Positions 6,722-14,757 of a stretch of DNA of 18,637 nt are shown here, piece after piece (position 1 is the stretch's first letter; each line of letters opens with the position of its first letter). Made by a program: the position numbers and the translations under genes. The notes under the pieces are model-generated. The model had not been told where the DNA came from. It made no database searches and was given only the letters and a program-made list of their open reading frames with translations. The stretch spans positions 1 to 18,637 of the forward strand of contig JACQAI010000361.1 in assembly GCA_016195115.1 (NCBI GenBank), written 5' to 3'. This DNA comes from Pseudomonadota bacterium (GTDB taxonomy: Bacteria; Pseudomonadota; Alphaproteobacteria; Elsterales; Elsteraceae).

Positions 6722-8452
6722 ATGGACACCCCCGCCGTCGCCAAGCCGAATGAGGCGCAGGACGCGCAGGATCTGACGGATGGCTTTCACCTCGTCATCG
6801 ACGCGTTGAAGCTCAACGGCATCAAGACGATCTATGGCGTGCCGGGCATCCCGATCACCGATTTCGGCCGCTTCGCGCAGGCCGCCGGGATCCGCGTCAT
6901 CTCGTTCCGGCATGAGCAGAACGCCGGCAACGCCGCCGCCATCGCCGGCTACCTGACGAAGAAGCCCGGCATCTGCCTCACCGTGTCGGCACCCGGCTTC
7001 CTCAACGGTCTGACCGCGCTGGCCAATGCCACGACCAACTGCTTTCCCATGATCCTGATCAGCGGCTCGTCCGAGCGTGAGATCGTCGATCTCCAGCAAG
7101 GCGACTACGAGGAAATGGATCAGCTGGCGATCGCCAAGCCGCTCTGCAAGGCGGCTTTCCGCGTGCTGCATGCCGCCGACATCGGCATCGGCATCGCGCG
7201 CGCGATCCGTGCCGCCGTGTCCGGTCGTCCGGGCGGCGTCTATCTCGATCTGCCCGCCAAGCTGTTCGCGCAGGTGATGAATAGAGAGGCCGGCGAGAAA
7301 TCGCTCGTCGCGGTCATCGACCCGGCACCAGCCCAAATTCCAGCGCCGAGCGCGGTTAAGCGCGCCCTCGATGTCCTGAAGAACGCGAAGCGTCCGCTGA
7401 TCATTCTCGGCAAGGGCGCGGCTTACGCCCAGGCCGATGACGCGATCCGAGCGCTGGTCGAGAAGAGCGGCATTCCGTTCCTGCCGATGAGCATGGCCAA
7501 GGGTCTGCTGCCCGATACCCATCCGCAGTGCGCGGGCGCGGCCCGCTCGACGGTGCTGCAGCAGTCCGACGTCGTGATGCTGATCGGCGCCCGCCTCAAC
7601 TGGCTGCTGTCGCATGGCAAAGGCAAGACCTGGGGTGGCGCGAAGAAGTTCATCCAGGTCGACATCGACCCCAAGGAAATGGACAGCAACGTCGAGATCG
7701 CAGCACCGCTGGTCGGCGACATCGGCTCGTGCGTCGCCGCGCTGCTCGACGGCATGGCGGGCAATTGGACGGCGGCGCCGGCCGATTGGACGGGCGCCGT
7801 CAAGGCGAAGAAGGACGAAAACATCGCAAAGATGGCGCCGCGGCTGATGAACAACAACTCGCCGATGGACTACCACGGCGCACTCGGCGCGCTGCGCACG
7901 GTCATCAAGGAGCGACCGGACGCCATCCTGGTCAACGAAGGCGCCAACACGCTCGATCTCGCCCGCGGCGCCATCGACATGTACCAGCCGCGCAAGCGCC
8001 TCGATGTCGGCACCTGGGGCGTCATGGGCATCGGCATGGGCTTCGCGATTGCCGCCGCCATAGAGACCGGCAAGCCGGTTCTCGCGGTCGAAGGCGACAG
8101 CGCTTTCGGCTTCTCCGGCATGGAGGTGGAAACAATCTGCCGGTACAACCTCCCGGTCTGCGTCGTCATCTTCAACAACAACGGCATCTATCGCGGCACC
8201 GACACCAACAGCGTCGGCTCCGATCCGGCGACGACCACTTTCGTCAAGGGTTCGCGCTACGACAAGATGATGGAGGCGTTCGGCGGCGTCGGCGTTCAGG
8301 CGACGACGCCCGACGAGCTGAAGCGGGCGGTCGACGCGGCCATCGACTCAGGACAGCCGACCCTGATCAACGCGGTGATCGACCCGGCCGCCGGCAGCGA
8401 GAGCGGCCGCATCGGCAACCTCAACCCGCAGAGCGTGCTGCGCAAGAAATAG
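6722..8452 (+). CDS. oxc: Oxalyl-CoA decarboxylase
   Basis: A thiamine-diphosphate enzyme of 576 residues (Oxalobacter Oxc 568, E. coli YfdU 564) that converts oxalyl-CoA to formyl-CoA and CO2 in the cytoplasm. Visible features: the cofactor-activating glutamate in F-R-H-E-Q-N-A-G (Glu65); Y-E-E-M-D-Q, the segment that holds the active-site Tyr-Glu pair in Oxc; and the ThDP motif starting G-D-S-A-F-G-F-S-G-M-E at 458 and ending in N-N-N-G-I-Y-R-G-T-D at 485-494. Domain order is the usual N-terminal PYR domain, central nucleotide-binding-like domain (ADP/CoA site) and C-terminal PP domain. G-V-P-G-I-P-I-T-D is typical of Oxc rather than acetolactate synthase. The ATG follows GGAGGAG at about 7 bases. 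It lies 25 bases after gntR and 71 before frc, the classic oxalate pair. Confidence 0.95.
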   Translation: MDTPAVAKPNEAQDAQDLTDGFHLVIDALKLNGIKTIYGVPGIPITDFGRFAQAAGIRVISFRHEQNAGNAAAIAGYLTKKPGICLTVSAPGFLNGLTALANATTNCFPMILISGSSEREIVDLQQGDYEEMDQLAIAKPLCKAAFRVLHAADIGIGIARAIRAAVSGRPGGVYLDLPAKLFAQVMNREAGEKSLVAVIDPAPAQIPAPSAVKRALDVLKNAKRPLIILGKGAAYAQADDAIRALVEKSGIPFLPMSMAKGLLPDTHPQCAGAARSTVLQQSDVVMLIGARLNWLLSHGKGKTWGGAKKFIQVDIDPKEMDSNVEIAAPLVGDIGSCVAALLDGMAGNWTAAPADWTGAVKAKKDENIAKMAPRLMNNNSPMDYHGALGALRTVIKERPDAILVNEGANTLDLARGAIDMYQPRKRLDVGTWGVMGIGMGFAIAAAIETGKPVLAVEGDSAFGFSGMEVETICRYNLPVCVVIFNNNGIYRGTDTNSVGSDPATTTFVKGSRYDKMMEAFGGVGVQATTPDELKRAVDAAIDSGQPTLINAVIDPAAGSESGRIGNLNPQSVLRKK

Positions 8453-8523
8453 GCCCCATCCGGCGTGCGGCGCAGCTGGTGCGCCGTCGCCTCGCAACCG
8501 ACCATAGGATTTCGGAGATCATC

Positions 8524-9801
8524 ATGGGCAAGGCACTCGACGGCGTCCGCATCCTCGATTTCACCCACGTGCAGTCGGGCCCGACCTGCACGCAGCTGCT
8601 CGCCTGGCTCGGCGCCGACGTGATCAAGATCGAGCGGCCTGGGGTCGGCGACATCACGCGCGGCCAGCTGCGCGACATTCCCGATGTCGACAGCCTCTAC
8701 TTCACCATGCTGAACCACAACAAGCGCTCGATCACGGTCGACAGCAAGCACCCCAAGGGCAAGGAAGTGATCGACGGCCTGATCAAGGCGTGCGACGTCA
8801 TGGTCGAGAACTTCGCGCCCGGCGCGCTCGACCGCATGGGCTACACCTGGGAGCGCGTCCAGGAGCTCAACCCGCGCATGATCATGGCCTCGGTCAAGGG
8901 CTTTGGTCCGGGCCCTTACGAAGACTGCAAGGTCTACGAGAACGTCGCGCAGTGCGCCGGCGGCGCCGCCTCGACGACCGGGTTCGACGACGGCCCGCCG
9001 CTGGTCACCGGCGCGCAGATCGGCGACAGCGGCACCGGCCTGCACCTGGCGCTCGGCATCGTCGCGGCGCTCTACCAGCGCAACACCACGGGACGCGGCC
9101 AGAAGGTTTTGGCCGCGATGCAGGACGGCGTGCTCAACCTCTGCCGAGTCAAGCTGCGCGACCAGCAGCGCCTCGCCCGCACCGGCGTGATGAACGAGTA
9201 CCCACAATATCCGCACGGCACGTTCGGCGACGCCGTGCCGCGCGCCGGCAATTCCTCGGGCGGGGGCCAGCCGGGCTGGATCCTGAAGTGCAAGGGCTGG
9301 GAGACCGATCCCAATGCCTACATCTACTTCATCACCCAGGCGCCGGTGTGGGACAAGATCTGCGAGGTCATCGGCAAGCCGGAGTGGATCACCGACCCGA
9401 ACTACGCCAAGCCCGACGCGCGCCTGCCGCGGCTCAAGGACATCTTCGCCACGGTCGAGGCGTGGACCATGACCAAGACCAAGTTCGAGGCCATGGACAT
9501 CCTCAACAAATACGACATCCCGTGCGGCCCGATCCTGTCGATGAAGGAGATCGCCGAGGAGCAGTCGCTGCGCGACACCGGCACCATCGTCGAGGTCGAC
9601 CATCCGAAACGCGGCAAGTACCTGTCGGTCGGCAATCCCATCAAGCTGTCCGACAGCCCGACCGACGTGACGCGCTCGCCGCTGCTGGGTGAGCACACCG
9701 ACGAGGTGCTGCGCGACGTGCTCAAGTTCGACGAGAGCAAGGTCGCCGAGCTCAAGGGCTCCGGCGCCCTGACCCCGCCCGCGCGCAAGGCAGCCGAGTA
9801 G
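8524..9801 (+). CDS. frc: Formyl-CoA:oxalate CoA-transferase
   Basis: A class III (CaiB/BaiF) CoA-transferase of 425 residues (Oxalobacter Frc 428) that moves CoA from formyl-CoA to oxalate, giving oxalyl-CoA for Oxc and free formate. The N-terminus L-D-G-V-R-I-L-D-F-T-H-V-Q-S-G-P-T-C-T-Q is highly typical, including the Gln near position 17 that lines the active site. The catalytic aspartate is Asp168 in Q-I-G-D-S-G-T-G (Asp169 in Oxalobacter). The glycine-rich loop S-G-G-G-Q-P-G-W at about 245-252 matches the mobile loop that covers the active site in Frc. The start ATG at 8524 follows CGGAGATCATC. The neighbours are oxc 71 bases upstream and the ligase 100 bases downstream, and all four genes likely share the gntR promoter. 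No truncation or missing key residue is seen. Confidence 0.95.
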   Translation: MGKALDGVRILDFTHVQSGPTCTQLLAWLGADVIKIERPGVGDITRGQLRDIPDVDSLYFTMLNHNKRSITVDSKHPKGKEVIDGLIKACDVMVENFAPGALDRMGYTWERVQELNPRMIMASVKGFGPGPYEDCKVYENVAQCAGGAASTTGFDDGPPLVTGAQIGDSGTGLHLALGIVAALYQRNTTGRGQKVLAAMQDGVLNLCRVKLRDQQRLARTGVMNEYPQYPHGTFGDAVPRAGNSSGGGQPGWILKCKGWETDPNAYIYFITQAPVWDKICEVIGKPEWITDPNYAKPDARLPRLKDIFATVEAWTMTKTKFEAMDILNKYDIPCGPILSMKEIAEEQSLRDTGTIVEVDHPKRGKYLSVGNPIKLSDSPTDVTRSPLLGEHTDEVLRDVLKFDESKVAELKGSGALTPPARKAAE

Positions 9802-9816
9802 CAGGAGCCAGAACGC

Positions 9817-9862
9817 AGAAGCCAGAAGCCAGAACCCATCTGGCTTCTGGTTTCTGGCTTCT
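9817..9862. repeat. GCCAGAA-unit imperfect hairpin between frc and the ligase gene
   Basis: Left arm 9817-9838 and right arm 9841-9862 are 22 bases each and pair with one G-T wobble and one mismatch, with almost no loop. The arms are built of a repeated GCCAGAA unit, which also continues leftward (GAGCCAGAAC at 9805-9814). Base composition is unlike the flanking genes. TTTTT lies about 10 bases after the right arm (9871-9875), too far for a classic terminator, but attenuation or RNA processing inside the operon is possible. It may also be one copy of a dispersed intergenic repeat. Confidence 0.75.
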
Positions 9863-9901
9863 TGCGCCCAAATTTTTGACCGATTTCTGAGGAGAAAAAC
9901 G

Positions 9902-12034
9902 ATGGCGGCGGACAAGGGTGCGGTCCGGAAGGTTCTCGACAAGGCCAAGGCCGACGGCCGCACGGCGCTGACCGCGCCCGAGGGCAAGGCGCTGTGCGAC
10001 GCCTACGGCATCGCGGTGCCGCAGGAAGGCGTGGCGAACTCGGCGGCCGACGCCGCCAAGCTGGCGGGCGCCATGGGCTTCCCGGTGGTGCTCAAGATCG
10101 TCTCGCCCGACATTCTGCACAAGACCGAGGCCGGCGGCGTGCTGGTCGGCCTGAAGAGCACCGACGAAGTCTCCAAGGGTTATGAAACGATCCTGGCCAA
10201 CGCCAAGAAGTACAAGGCGAGCGCCCAGATCGAAGGCGTCCAGGTGCAGCAGATGCTCGCCGGCGGCCAGGAGGTCATCATCGGCGCCGTGACCGACGGC
10301 AGCTTCGGCAAGCTGGTCGCGTTCGGCATGGGCGGCGTTTTGGTCGAGGTCCTCAAGGACATCACCTTCCGGCTGGCGCCGGCGACCAAGGACGACGCGC
10401 TGTCGATGCTCGACGGCATCCAGGCCGCCGAGATGCTCAAGGGCGTGCGTGGCAGCGCCGCGGTCAGCCGCGACGCGCTGGCCGACCTGATCGTCAAGGT
10501 CTCGGAGCTGGTCACCGACTTCCCGGAGGTCGCCGAGCTCGACCTCAACCCGGTGTTCGCGACCCCGAAGAGCGCCATCGCCGCCGACGTCCGCATCGTG
10601 CTCGACTTCGCGCCGCCGGCGCCGCGCTATCGACCGAGCCAGCAGGAGATCCTGACCTCGATGCGCCGGATCATGCAGCCCGACGCGGTGGCGGTGATCG
10701 GCGCCTCGGCCGAGGACGGCAAGATCGGCAACTCGGTGATGAAGAACCTGATCAACGGCGGCTATCAGGGCCAGATCTATCCGATCCACCCGAAAGCCGA
10801 CGAGATCATGGGCCGCAAGGCGTTCAAGTCGGTCAAGGACGTGCCCGGCGTGATCGATATCGCGGTGTTCGCGATCCCAGCCAAGTTCGTCGCCCAGGCC
10901 CTCGTCGAGTGCGGCGAGAAGAAGATCCCCGGCGCGATCCTGATCCCGTCGGGCTTCGCCGAGACCGGCAACGTCGAGGGCCAGACGGAGATCCAGGAGA
11001 TCGGCCGCAAGTACAACGTCCGGCTGATGGGGCCGAACATCTACGGCTTCTACTACACCTGGAAGAACCTCTGCGCGACCTTCTGCACCGCCTACGACTA
11101 CAAGGGCCACGCGGCGCTGTCGTCGCAGTCGGGCGGCATCGGCATGGCGATCATCGGTTTCAGCCGCTCGGCCAAGATGGGCGTGTCGGCGATCGTCGGC
11201 CTCGGCAACAAGTCGGACCTCGACGAGGACGATCTCCTGACCTTCTTCGAGCAGGACGACAACACCCACATCATCGCGCAGCATTGCGAAGACCTGAAGG
11301 ACGGCCGCTCGTTCGCCGAGGTCGCCAAGCGCGTGACCAAGAAGAAGCCCGTGGTCGTGCTCAAGGCCGGTCGCACCGCGGCAGGCGCCAAGGCGGCGAG
11401 CTCGCACACCGGCGCGCTGGCCGGCAACGACAAGATCTACGACGACGTCTTCAAGCAGTGCGGCGTGATCCGCGCCAACAGCCTGCGCGACATGCTCGAC
11501 TTCGCGCGCGGCATCCCCAAGCTGCCGACGCCCAAGGGTGAGAACGTCGTTATCATCACCGGCGCCGGCGGCTCGGGCGTGCTGCTGTCGGACGCCTGCG
11601 TCGCCAACGACCTCAAGCTGATGGCGATGCCGGCCGACCTCGACCAGGCGTTCCGGAAGTTCATCCCACCGTTCGGCGCGGCGGGCAATCCGGTCGACAT
11701 CACGGGCGGCGAGCCGCCCAAGACCTATCAGAACACCATCCGGCTCGGGCTCGAGGATCCGCGCATCCATTCGCTGATCCTCGGCTACTGGCACACCATC
11801 ATCACGCCGCCGATGGTGTTCGCCAAGCTGGTGGTTGAGGTCGTCGAGGAGATGCGGGGCAAGAACATCCTCAAGCCGATCGTCGCCTCGCTGGCCGGCG
11901 ACGTGCAGGTCGAGGAGGCCTCGGAATACCTCTACGACCACGGCATCCCGGCCTACCCCTACTCGACCGAGATCCCGGTCGCGGTGCTCGGCGCCAAGTA
12001 CAAGTGGGCGCGCGGCGCCGGGTTGATCCGCTAG
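9902..12034 (+). CDS. NDP-forming acyl-CoA synthetase (fused acetate/succinate--CoA ligase type)
   Basis: A 710-residue fusion of the two subunits of ADP-forming acyl-CoA synthetases, catalysing acyl-CoA + NDP + Pi to acid + CoA + NTP, reversibly. The order is ATP-grasp domain first (about 10-230; V-L-K-I-V-S-P-D-I-L-H-K-T-E-A-G-G-V, then E-L-D-L-N-P-V-F), CoA-binding Rossmann domain (about 245-370; A-V-I-G-A-S, then L-M-G-P-N-I-Y-G), then ligase domains (370-700). Both phosphohistidines of the family appear to be kept: His73 in L-H-K-T-E-A-G-G, which corresponds to the beta-subunit histidine, and His502 in S-S-H-T-G-A-L-A-G, the alpha-subunit one. The start follows GAGGAG at about 7 bases. 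Position as the last gene of gntR-oxc-frc suggests oxalate, formate or a related acid as substrate: making oxalyl- or formyl-CoA to prime Frc, or recovering ATP from formyl-CoA. The substrate cannot be read from sequence. Confidence 0.88.
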   Translation: MAADKGAVRKVLDKAKADGRTALTAPEGKALCDAYGIAVPQEGVANSAADAAKLAGAMGFPVVLKIVSPDILHKTEAGGVLVGLKSTDEVSKGYETILANAKKYKASAQIEGVQVQQMLAGGQEVIIGAVTDGSFGKLVAFGMGGVLVEVLKDITFRLAPATKDDALSMLDGIQAAEMLKGVRGSAAVSRDALADLIVKVSELVTDFPEVAELDLNPVFATPKSAIAADVRIVLDFAPPAPRYRPSQQEILTSMRRIMQPDAVAVIGASAEDGKIGNSVMKNLINGGYQGQIYPIHPKADEIMGRKAFKSVKDVPGVIDIAVFAIPAKFVAQALVECGEKKIPGAILIPSGFAETGNVEGQTEIQEIGRKYNVRLMGPNIYGFYYTWKNLCATFCTAYDYKGHAALSSQSGGIGMAIIGFSRSAKMGVSAIVGLGNKSDLDEDDLLTFFEQDDNTHIIAQHCEDLKDGRSFAEVAKRVTKKKPVVVLKAGRTAAGAKAASSHTGALAGNDKIYDDVFKQCGVIRANSLRDMLDFARGIPKLPTPKGENVVIITGAGGSGVLLSDACVANDLKLMAMPADLDQAFRKFIPPFGAAGNPVDITGGEPPKTYQNTIRLGLEDPRIHSLILGYWHTIITPPMVFAKLVVEVVEEMRGKNILKPIVASLAGDVQVEEASEYLYDHGIPAYPYSTEIPVAVLGAKYKWARGAGLIR

Positions 12035-12055
12035 CGGCCGCGCCTCCCGGCCGCT
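12033..12055 (+). terminator. Hairpin at the end of the oxalate operon, possible terminator
   Basis: AGCGGCCG (12033-12040), loop CGCCTCC, CGGCCGCT (12048-12055): an 8-bp perfect GC-rich stem that begins within the ligase stop codon. No T-run follows, so it could be a weak or Rho-assisted end, or only a stabilising 3' hairpin. Confidence 0.35.
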
Positions 12056-12125
12056 GGAAGGCTCGGAATAAAGCCGCATCGGCGATCGTTAGGCGTCACT
12101 CGACCCACGATGAAAGGATCTCGCC

Positions 12126-12728
12126 ATGGCCCCGTTCCGACTTCTTCTCCTCGGTGCGCTGGTCTGCGTGTTCGCCGGCACGGCGGCAGCGCAGACGCCG
12201 GTGCGGGTGCGCGGCGCCGTCGAGGCGCTCGACGGGACGACCCTGAAGATCAAGTCCCGCGAGGGTCCCGTCGTCACCATCAAGCTGGCCGACAACTACG
12301 CCGTCGCCGCGGTGGTGGCGACCGATCTCGCGGCGGTCAAGCCGGGCAGCTTCATCGGCACGGCCTCGATGAAACAGGCCGACGGCAGCCTGGTGGCGCT
12401 CGAGGTGCTGGTGTTCCCGGAGGCCATGCGCGGCACCGGCGAAGGCCACTACCCGTGGGATCTGCAGCCCGAGAGCATGATGACCAACGCCACGGTCGCG
12501 ACCCTGGCGGACAATCCGAAGGGCCGCGAGATGTCGCTCGCCTACAAGGGCGAGAGCAACAAGGTCGTCGTGCCGGCCGGGGTGCCGATCGTCACCTTCG
12601 AGCCCGGCGACAAGGCCATGCTCACGCCGGGCGCCAAGGTGTTCGTCGGCACCCAGAAGCAGGCCGACGGCACCCTGACGGCGGCCCGCGTCAACGTCGG
12701 TAAGAACGGCCTGACGCCGCCGATGTGA
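12126..12728 (+). CDS. Secreted protein of unknown function with an internal repeat
   Basis: A 200-residue protein whose N-terminus (M-A-P-F-R, a leucine-rich core, G-T-A-A-A-Q) is a Sec signal peptide cut after about Ala22, so it acts in the periplasm or outside. The mature part is rich in short beta-type segments. Two segments resemble each other: V-K-P-G-S-F-I-G-T-A-S-M-K-Q-A-D-G-S-L near 74-92 and L-T-P-G-A-K-V-F-V-G-T-Q-K-Q-A-D-G-T-L near 163-181. This suggests a duplicated small beta-barrel (OB-like) unit. Methionines and histidines (M-R-G-T-G-E-G-H-Y-P-W, E-S-M-M-T) might bind metal, but this is speculation. The start follows AAGGATC. It lies 91 bases after the ligase gene and 77 before the msrQ-like gene on the same strand and may be cotranscribed with the latter. 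I do not recognise the function. Confidence 0.8.
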   Translation: MAPFRLLLLGALVCVFAGTAAAQTPVRVRGAVEALDGTTLKIKSREGPVVTIKLADNYAVAAVVATDLAAVKPGSFIGTASMKQADGSLVALEVLVFPEAMRGTGEGHYPWDLQPESMMTNATVATLADNPKGREMSLAYKGESNKVVVPAGVPIVTFEPGDKAMLTPGAKVFVGTQKQADGTLTAARVNVGKNGLTPPM

Positions 12729-12805
12729 CGCCCGTCCTGGCGTAACCACGCGGGGCACCGCCGCGAACAGGGCTGTCGACAACGCGTCAAGGCGGTTTTT
12801 CCGAA

Positions 12806-13672
12806 ATGTGGCCCTGGCATGACGACGGCGGGCGGGTCTCGCCGCTGAAACTGTGCGTGCTGATCGCGCTGGCCGTACCGGCCGCGCTCGTCGTCTGGCG
12901 TTATCAGACGCACGCGCTCGGCGCCGAGCCGCTCAACCGCGCGATCCATGACATCGGCAACTGGACCCTCAAGCTGATCTTTTTGGCGCTGGCGGTCACG
13001 CCGGCGCGCCGGATCCTCGACTGGCCCCAGCTCCTGATGCTGCGCCGGATGGTCGGCGTCGCGGCCTTCGCCTACGTGGCCGTACATCTGGGTCTTTACG
13101 CCGCCGACCAGGCGCTCGACCTCGGCAAGATCGTCGGCGAAATCGCGCTGCGCTTCTATCTGACCATCGGCTTCGTCGCCCTCGTGATTCTCGCGGCGCT
13201 GGCGGCGACCTCGACCGACGGCATGGCGCGACGGCTCGGCGCGCGACCCTGGCGCCGCCTGCACCGGTTGGTCTATCTCGCCGCCCTGCTCGCGGTCGTG
13301 CATTTCTTCATCCAGACCAAGGCGGCGCTCGACGAGCCGTGGGTGATGGCCGGCCTGTTCGGCTGGCTGATGCTCTATCGCGGGCTCGCCTGGCGGCGCG
13401 GCTCCGACCGCCGCGTGCCGCTATGGACGATCGCATTGTTGGCGCCGGCTGCCGCCGCACTGACCGCGCTCGGCGAGGCGAGCTACTTCTGGATCAAGCT
13501 CGGTGTCGACCCGACCCGCGTGCTCGCCGCCAATTTGGGGCTGGATGTCGGGCTGCGGCCCGCCGCGGTGGTGCTGGCCATCACCCTGGCGCTCAGCGCC
13601 GCCGGCGCGCTGCGCGCCGCGGCACGTCGACACCTCGGATCACCGCAGCCCGCCCGGAGCGCCGCGACCTAG
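12806..13672 (+). CDS. msrQ: MsrQ-like haem-binding membrane protein (ferric reductase-like family)
   Basis: A 288-residue integral membrane protein of the YedZ/MsrQ family, which passes electrons from the quinone pool or flavin to the periplasmic methionine sulfoxide reductase MsrP. The core runs through about residue 200 with transmembrane segments around 14-31, 50-66, 82-100, 114-134 and 155-171. His94, His153 and His166 fall at nearly the positions and spacing of the E. coli haem ligands His91, His151 and His164; His48 is a further family-style histidine. The last 80 or so residues form an extension with two more hydrophobic stretches, so the protein is longer than E. coli MsrQ (211). The Shine-Dalgarno (AAGGCGG) is about 10 bases away and weak. 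No msrP gene is adjacent on either side, so its partner must be elsewhere or different. Its stop is one base from the convergent SMP-30 gene. Confidence 0.8.
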   Translation: MWPWHDDGGRVSPLKLCVLIALAVPAALVVWRYQTHALGAEPLNRAIHDIGNWTLKLIFLALAVTPARRILDWPQLLMLRRMVGVAAFAYVAVHLGLYAADQALDLGKIVGEIALRFYLTIGFVALVILAALAATSTDGMARRLGARPWRRLHRLVYLAALLAVVHFFIQTKAALDEPWVMAGLFGWLMLYRGLAWRRGSDRRVPLWTIALLAPAAAALTALGEASYFWIKLGVDPTRVLAANLGLDVGLRPAAVVLAITLALSAAGALRAAARRHLGSPQPARSAAT

Positions 13673-13673
13673 A

Positions 13674-14645
13674 TCACCACTCCCAGTGCGCCATCGGCAG
13701 ACCGGCGACCGGCACGCGGATGAACGGCAGGCGCTCGCCGAGCAGGCAGCCGAGATAGGCGGTCTTCAGGTCGGGACCGCCGAACGCGATGCTCGCGATG
13801 CTGCGCAGCACGCGCGACGTGATCGTGTCGAGATGCGGCCGGCTCATCTCGCCGGCCAGGTAAGCCTTCTCGACCCAGGCGAGATGCGCGGGATCGGCGT
13901 CCTCGAGCAGCTGCTGGATCTTGCCGTCGCGGGTCACGCGCAGCACTCGGTTGCTGACCACGCTGGTCACCCACACGGCGCCCTCGACGTCGAGCGCGAT
14001 GCCGTCCGGAAACGTGCCAGCGCCGAACTGGGCGATCACACGGCGGCCCGACAGGCTGCCGTCGGCGGCGATGTCGAAGCGGCAGAGGCGCCGCGAGAAC
14101 GTCTCGACCACGGTGAGCTCGCGCTCGGCGGCGTCGAGCCGGACTTCGTTGGTGAACCCGATGCCGTCGGCGACGATGCGCGCGCCCTTCTTGTCGATCA
14201 GGATCACGAAGCCATCGGAAATGTCAGCACGATAAGACACGCCGCGCGGCTGGCGGCGCGTGCTGATGGTGACCCAGATGCGGTCCTGCTTGTCGACCAG
14301 CACGAAATTGACCGCCGGCAAGGTCTTGCCGTCGATCTCGGTCAGCACCGGTTCGGCCCGGCCGTCGCGAAACAACCGCCAGACGCCGCCGAAATCGTCG
14401 GCGAGATGGGCGATCAGAAAACTGCCCGCGCGCTCGAGCGCGATGCCGTTGGGATGCAAGGCGACCGGCAGCGCCGGCTTGGGCACGAACAGCTCGGTGC
14501 TGCCGTCCGGCCGAATGCGCGTGACGCCGCCGCGCTTGTCCGAGACGTAGAGGTTGCCGGACTTGGTCGCGATCACGCATTCCGGGCGCTGCAGGCCGCT
14601 GCCCACATGGTCGATCGCATCGAGCGGGATCGGGGCCAAGTCCAT
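13674..14645 (-). CDS. SMP-30/gluconolactonase/LRE family hydrolase-like protein
   Basis: A 323-residue six-bladed beta-propeller of the SMP-30/gluconolactonase family, mostly metal-dependent lactonases. Likely metal and substrate ligands are visible: Glu22 in R-P-E-C, Asn113 in A-V-N-F-V, Asn166 in G-F-T-N-E-V and Asp214 in F-P-D-G-I-A-L-D. Repeats of the L-Y-V-S-D / I-W-V-T-I type give the blades. No signal peptide is evident, so it should be cytoplasmic. The start at 14645 is preceded by GGGAGGATGCAGC, a good ribosome binding site. A TATGAT box at 14692-14687 and the palindrome at 14671-14685 lie just upstream. It is convergent with msrQ with a single base between stops, and divergent from the LysE gene. 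The C-terminal 50 residues (after G-P-D-L-K-T-A-Y) match the final blade. The exact substrate is unknown. Confidence 0.85.
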   Translation of the reverse strand: MDLAPIPLDAIDHVGSGLQRPECVIATKSGNLYVSDKRGGVTRIRPDGSTELFVPKPALPVALHPNGIALERAGSFLIAHLADDFGGVWRLFRDGRAEPVLTEIDGKTLPAVNFVLVDKQDRIWVTISTRRQPRGVSYRADISDGFVILIDKKGARIVADGIGFTNEVRLDAAERELTVVETFSRRLCRFDIAADGSLSGRRVIAQFGAGTFPDGIALDVEGAVWVTSVVSNRVLRVTRDGKIQQLLEDADPAHLAWVEKAYLAGEMSRPHLDTITSRVLRSIASIAFGGPDLKTAYLGCLLGERLPFIRVPVAGLPMAHWEW

Positions 14646-14670
14646 GCTGCATCCTCCCAGTCGGTCGTTG

Positions 14671-14692
14671 GCGCCATGATGGCGCGATCATA
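14671..14692 (-). promoter_or_regulatory. Promoter box and palindromic operator of the SMP-30 gene
   Basis: GCGCCAT-G-ATGGCGC (14671-14685) is a perfect 7-1-7 palindrome directly after a minus-strand -10-like box TATGAT (14692-14687). It therefore lies at the expected transcription start of the SMP-30 gene, a typical repressor position. The -35 match upstream is poor. GGCGCG/CGCGCC (14681-14686, 14693-14698) forms a second, overlapping inverted repeat. Confidence 0.45.
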
Positions 14693-14757
14693 CGCGCCGA
14701 TCCAGCCGCGCCGCATGCGGCCCGGTCTTTGCGTCGCACCGGGTCCTCCCTAACCTC

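Noticed and set aside
7528..9801. A 757-codon plus-strand frame that would join part of oxc to frc as one protein
   Set aside because: Before 8524 it is only an out-of-frame reading of oxc; the Frc sequence begins at the ATG at 8524 with its own ribosome binding site and a typical N-terminus.
9803..9862. CRISPR-like array in the frc-ligase spacer
   Set aside because: The repeated unit is only 7 bases with no regular spacers and the whole forms one hairpin.
9752..12079. A 775-codon open frame antisense to the acyl-CoA synthetase gene
   Set aside because: Its composition is that of a reverse shadow of a GC-rich gene, and it starts and ends in non-coding sequence. The sense gene has a full set of family motifs.
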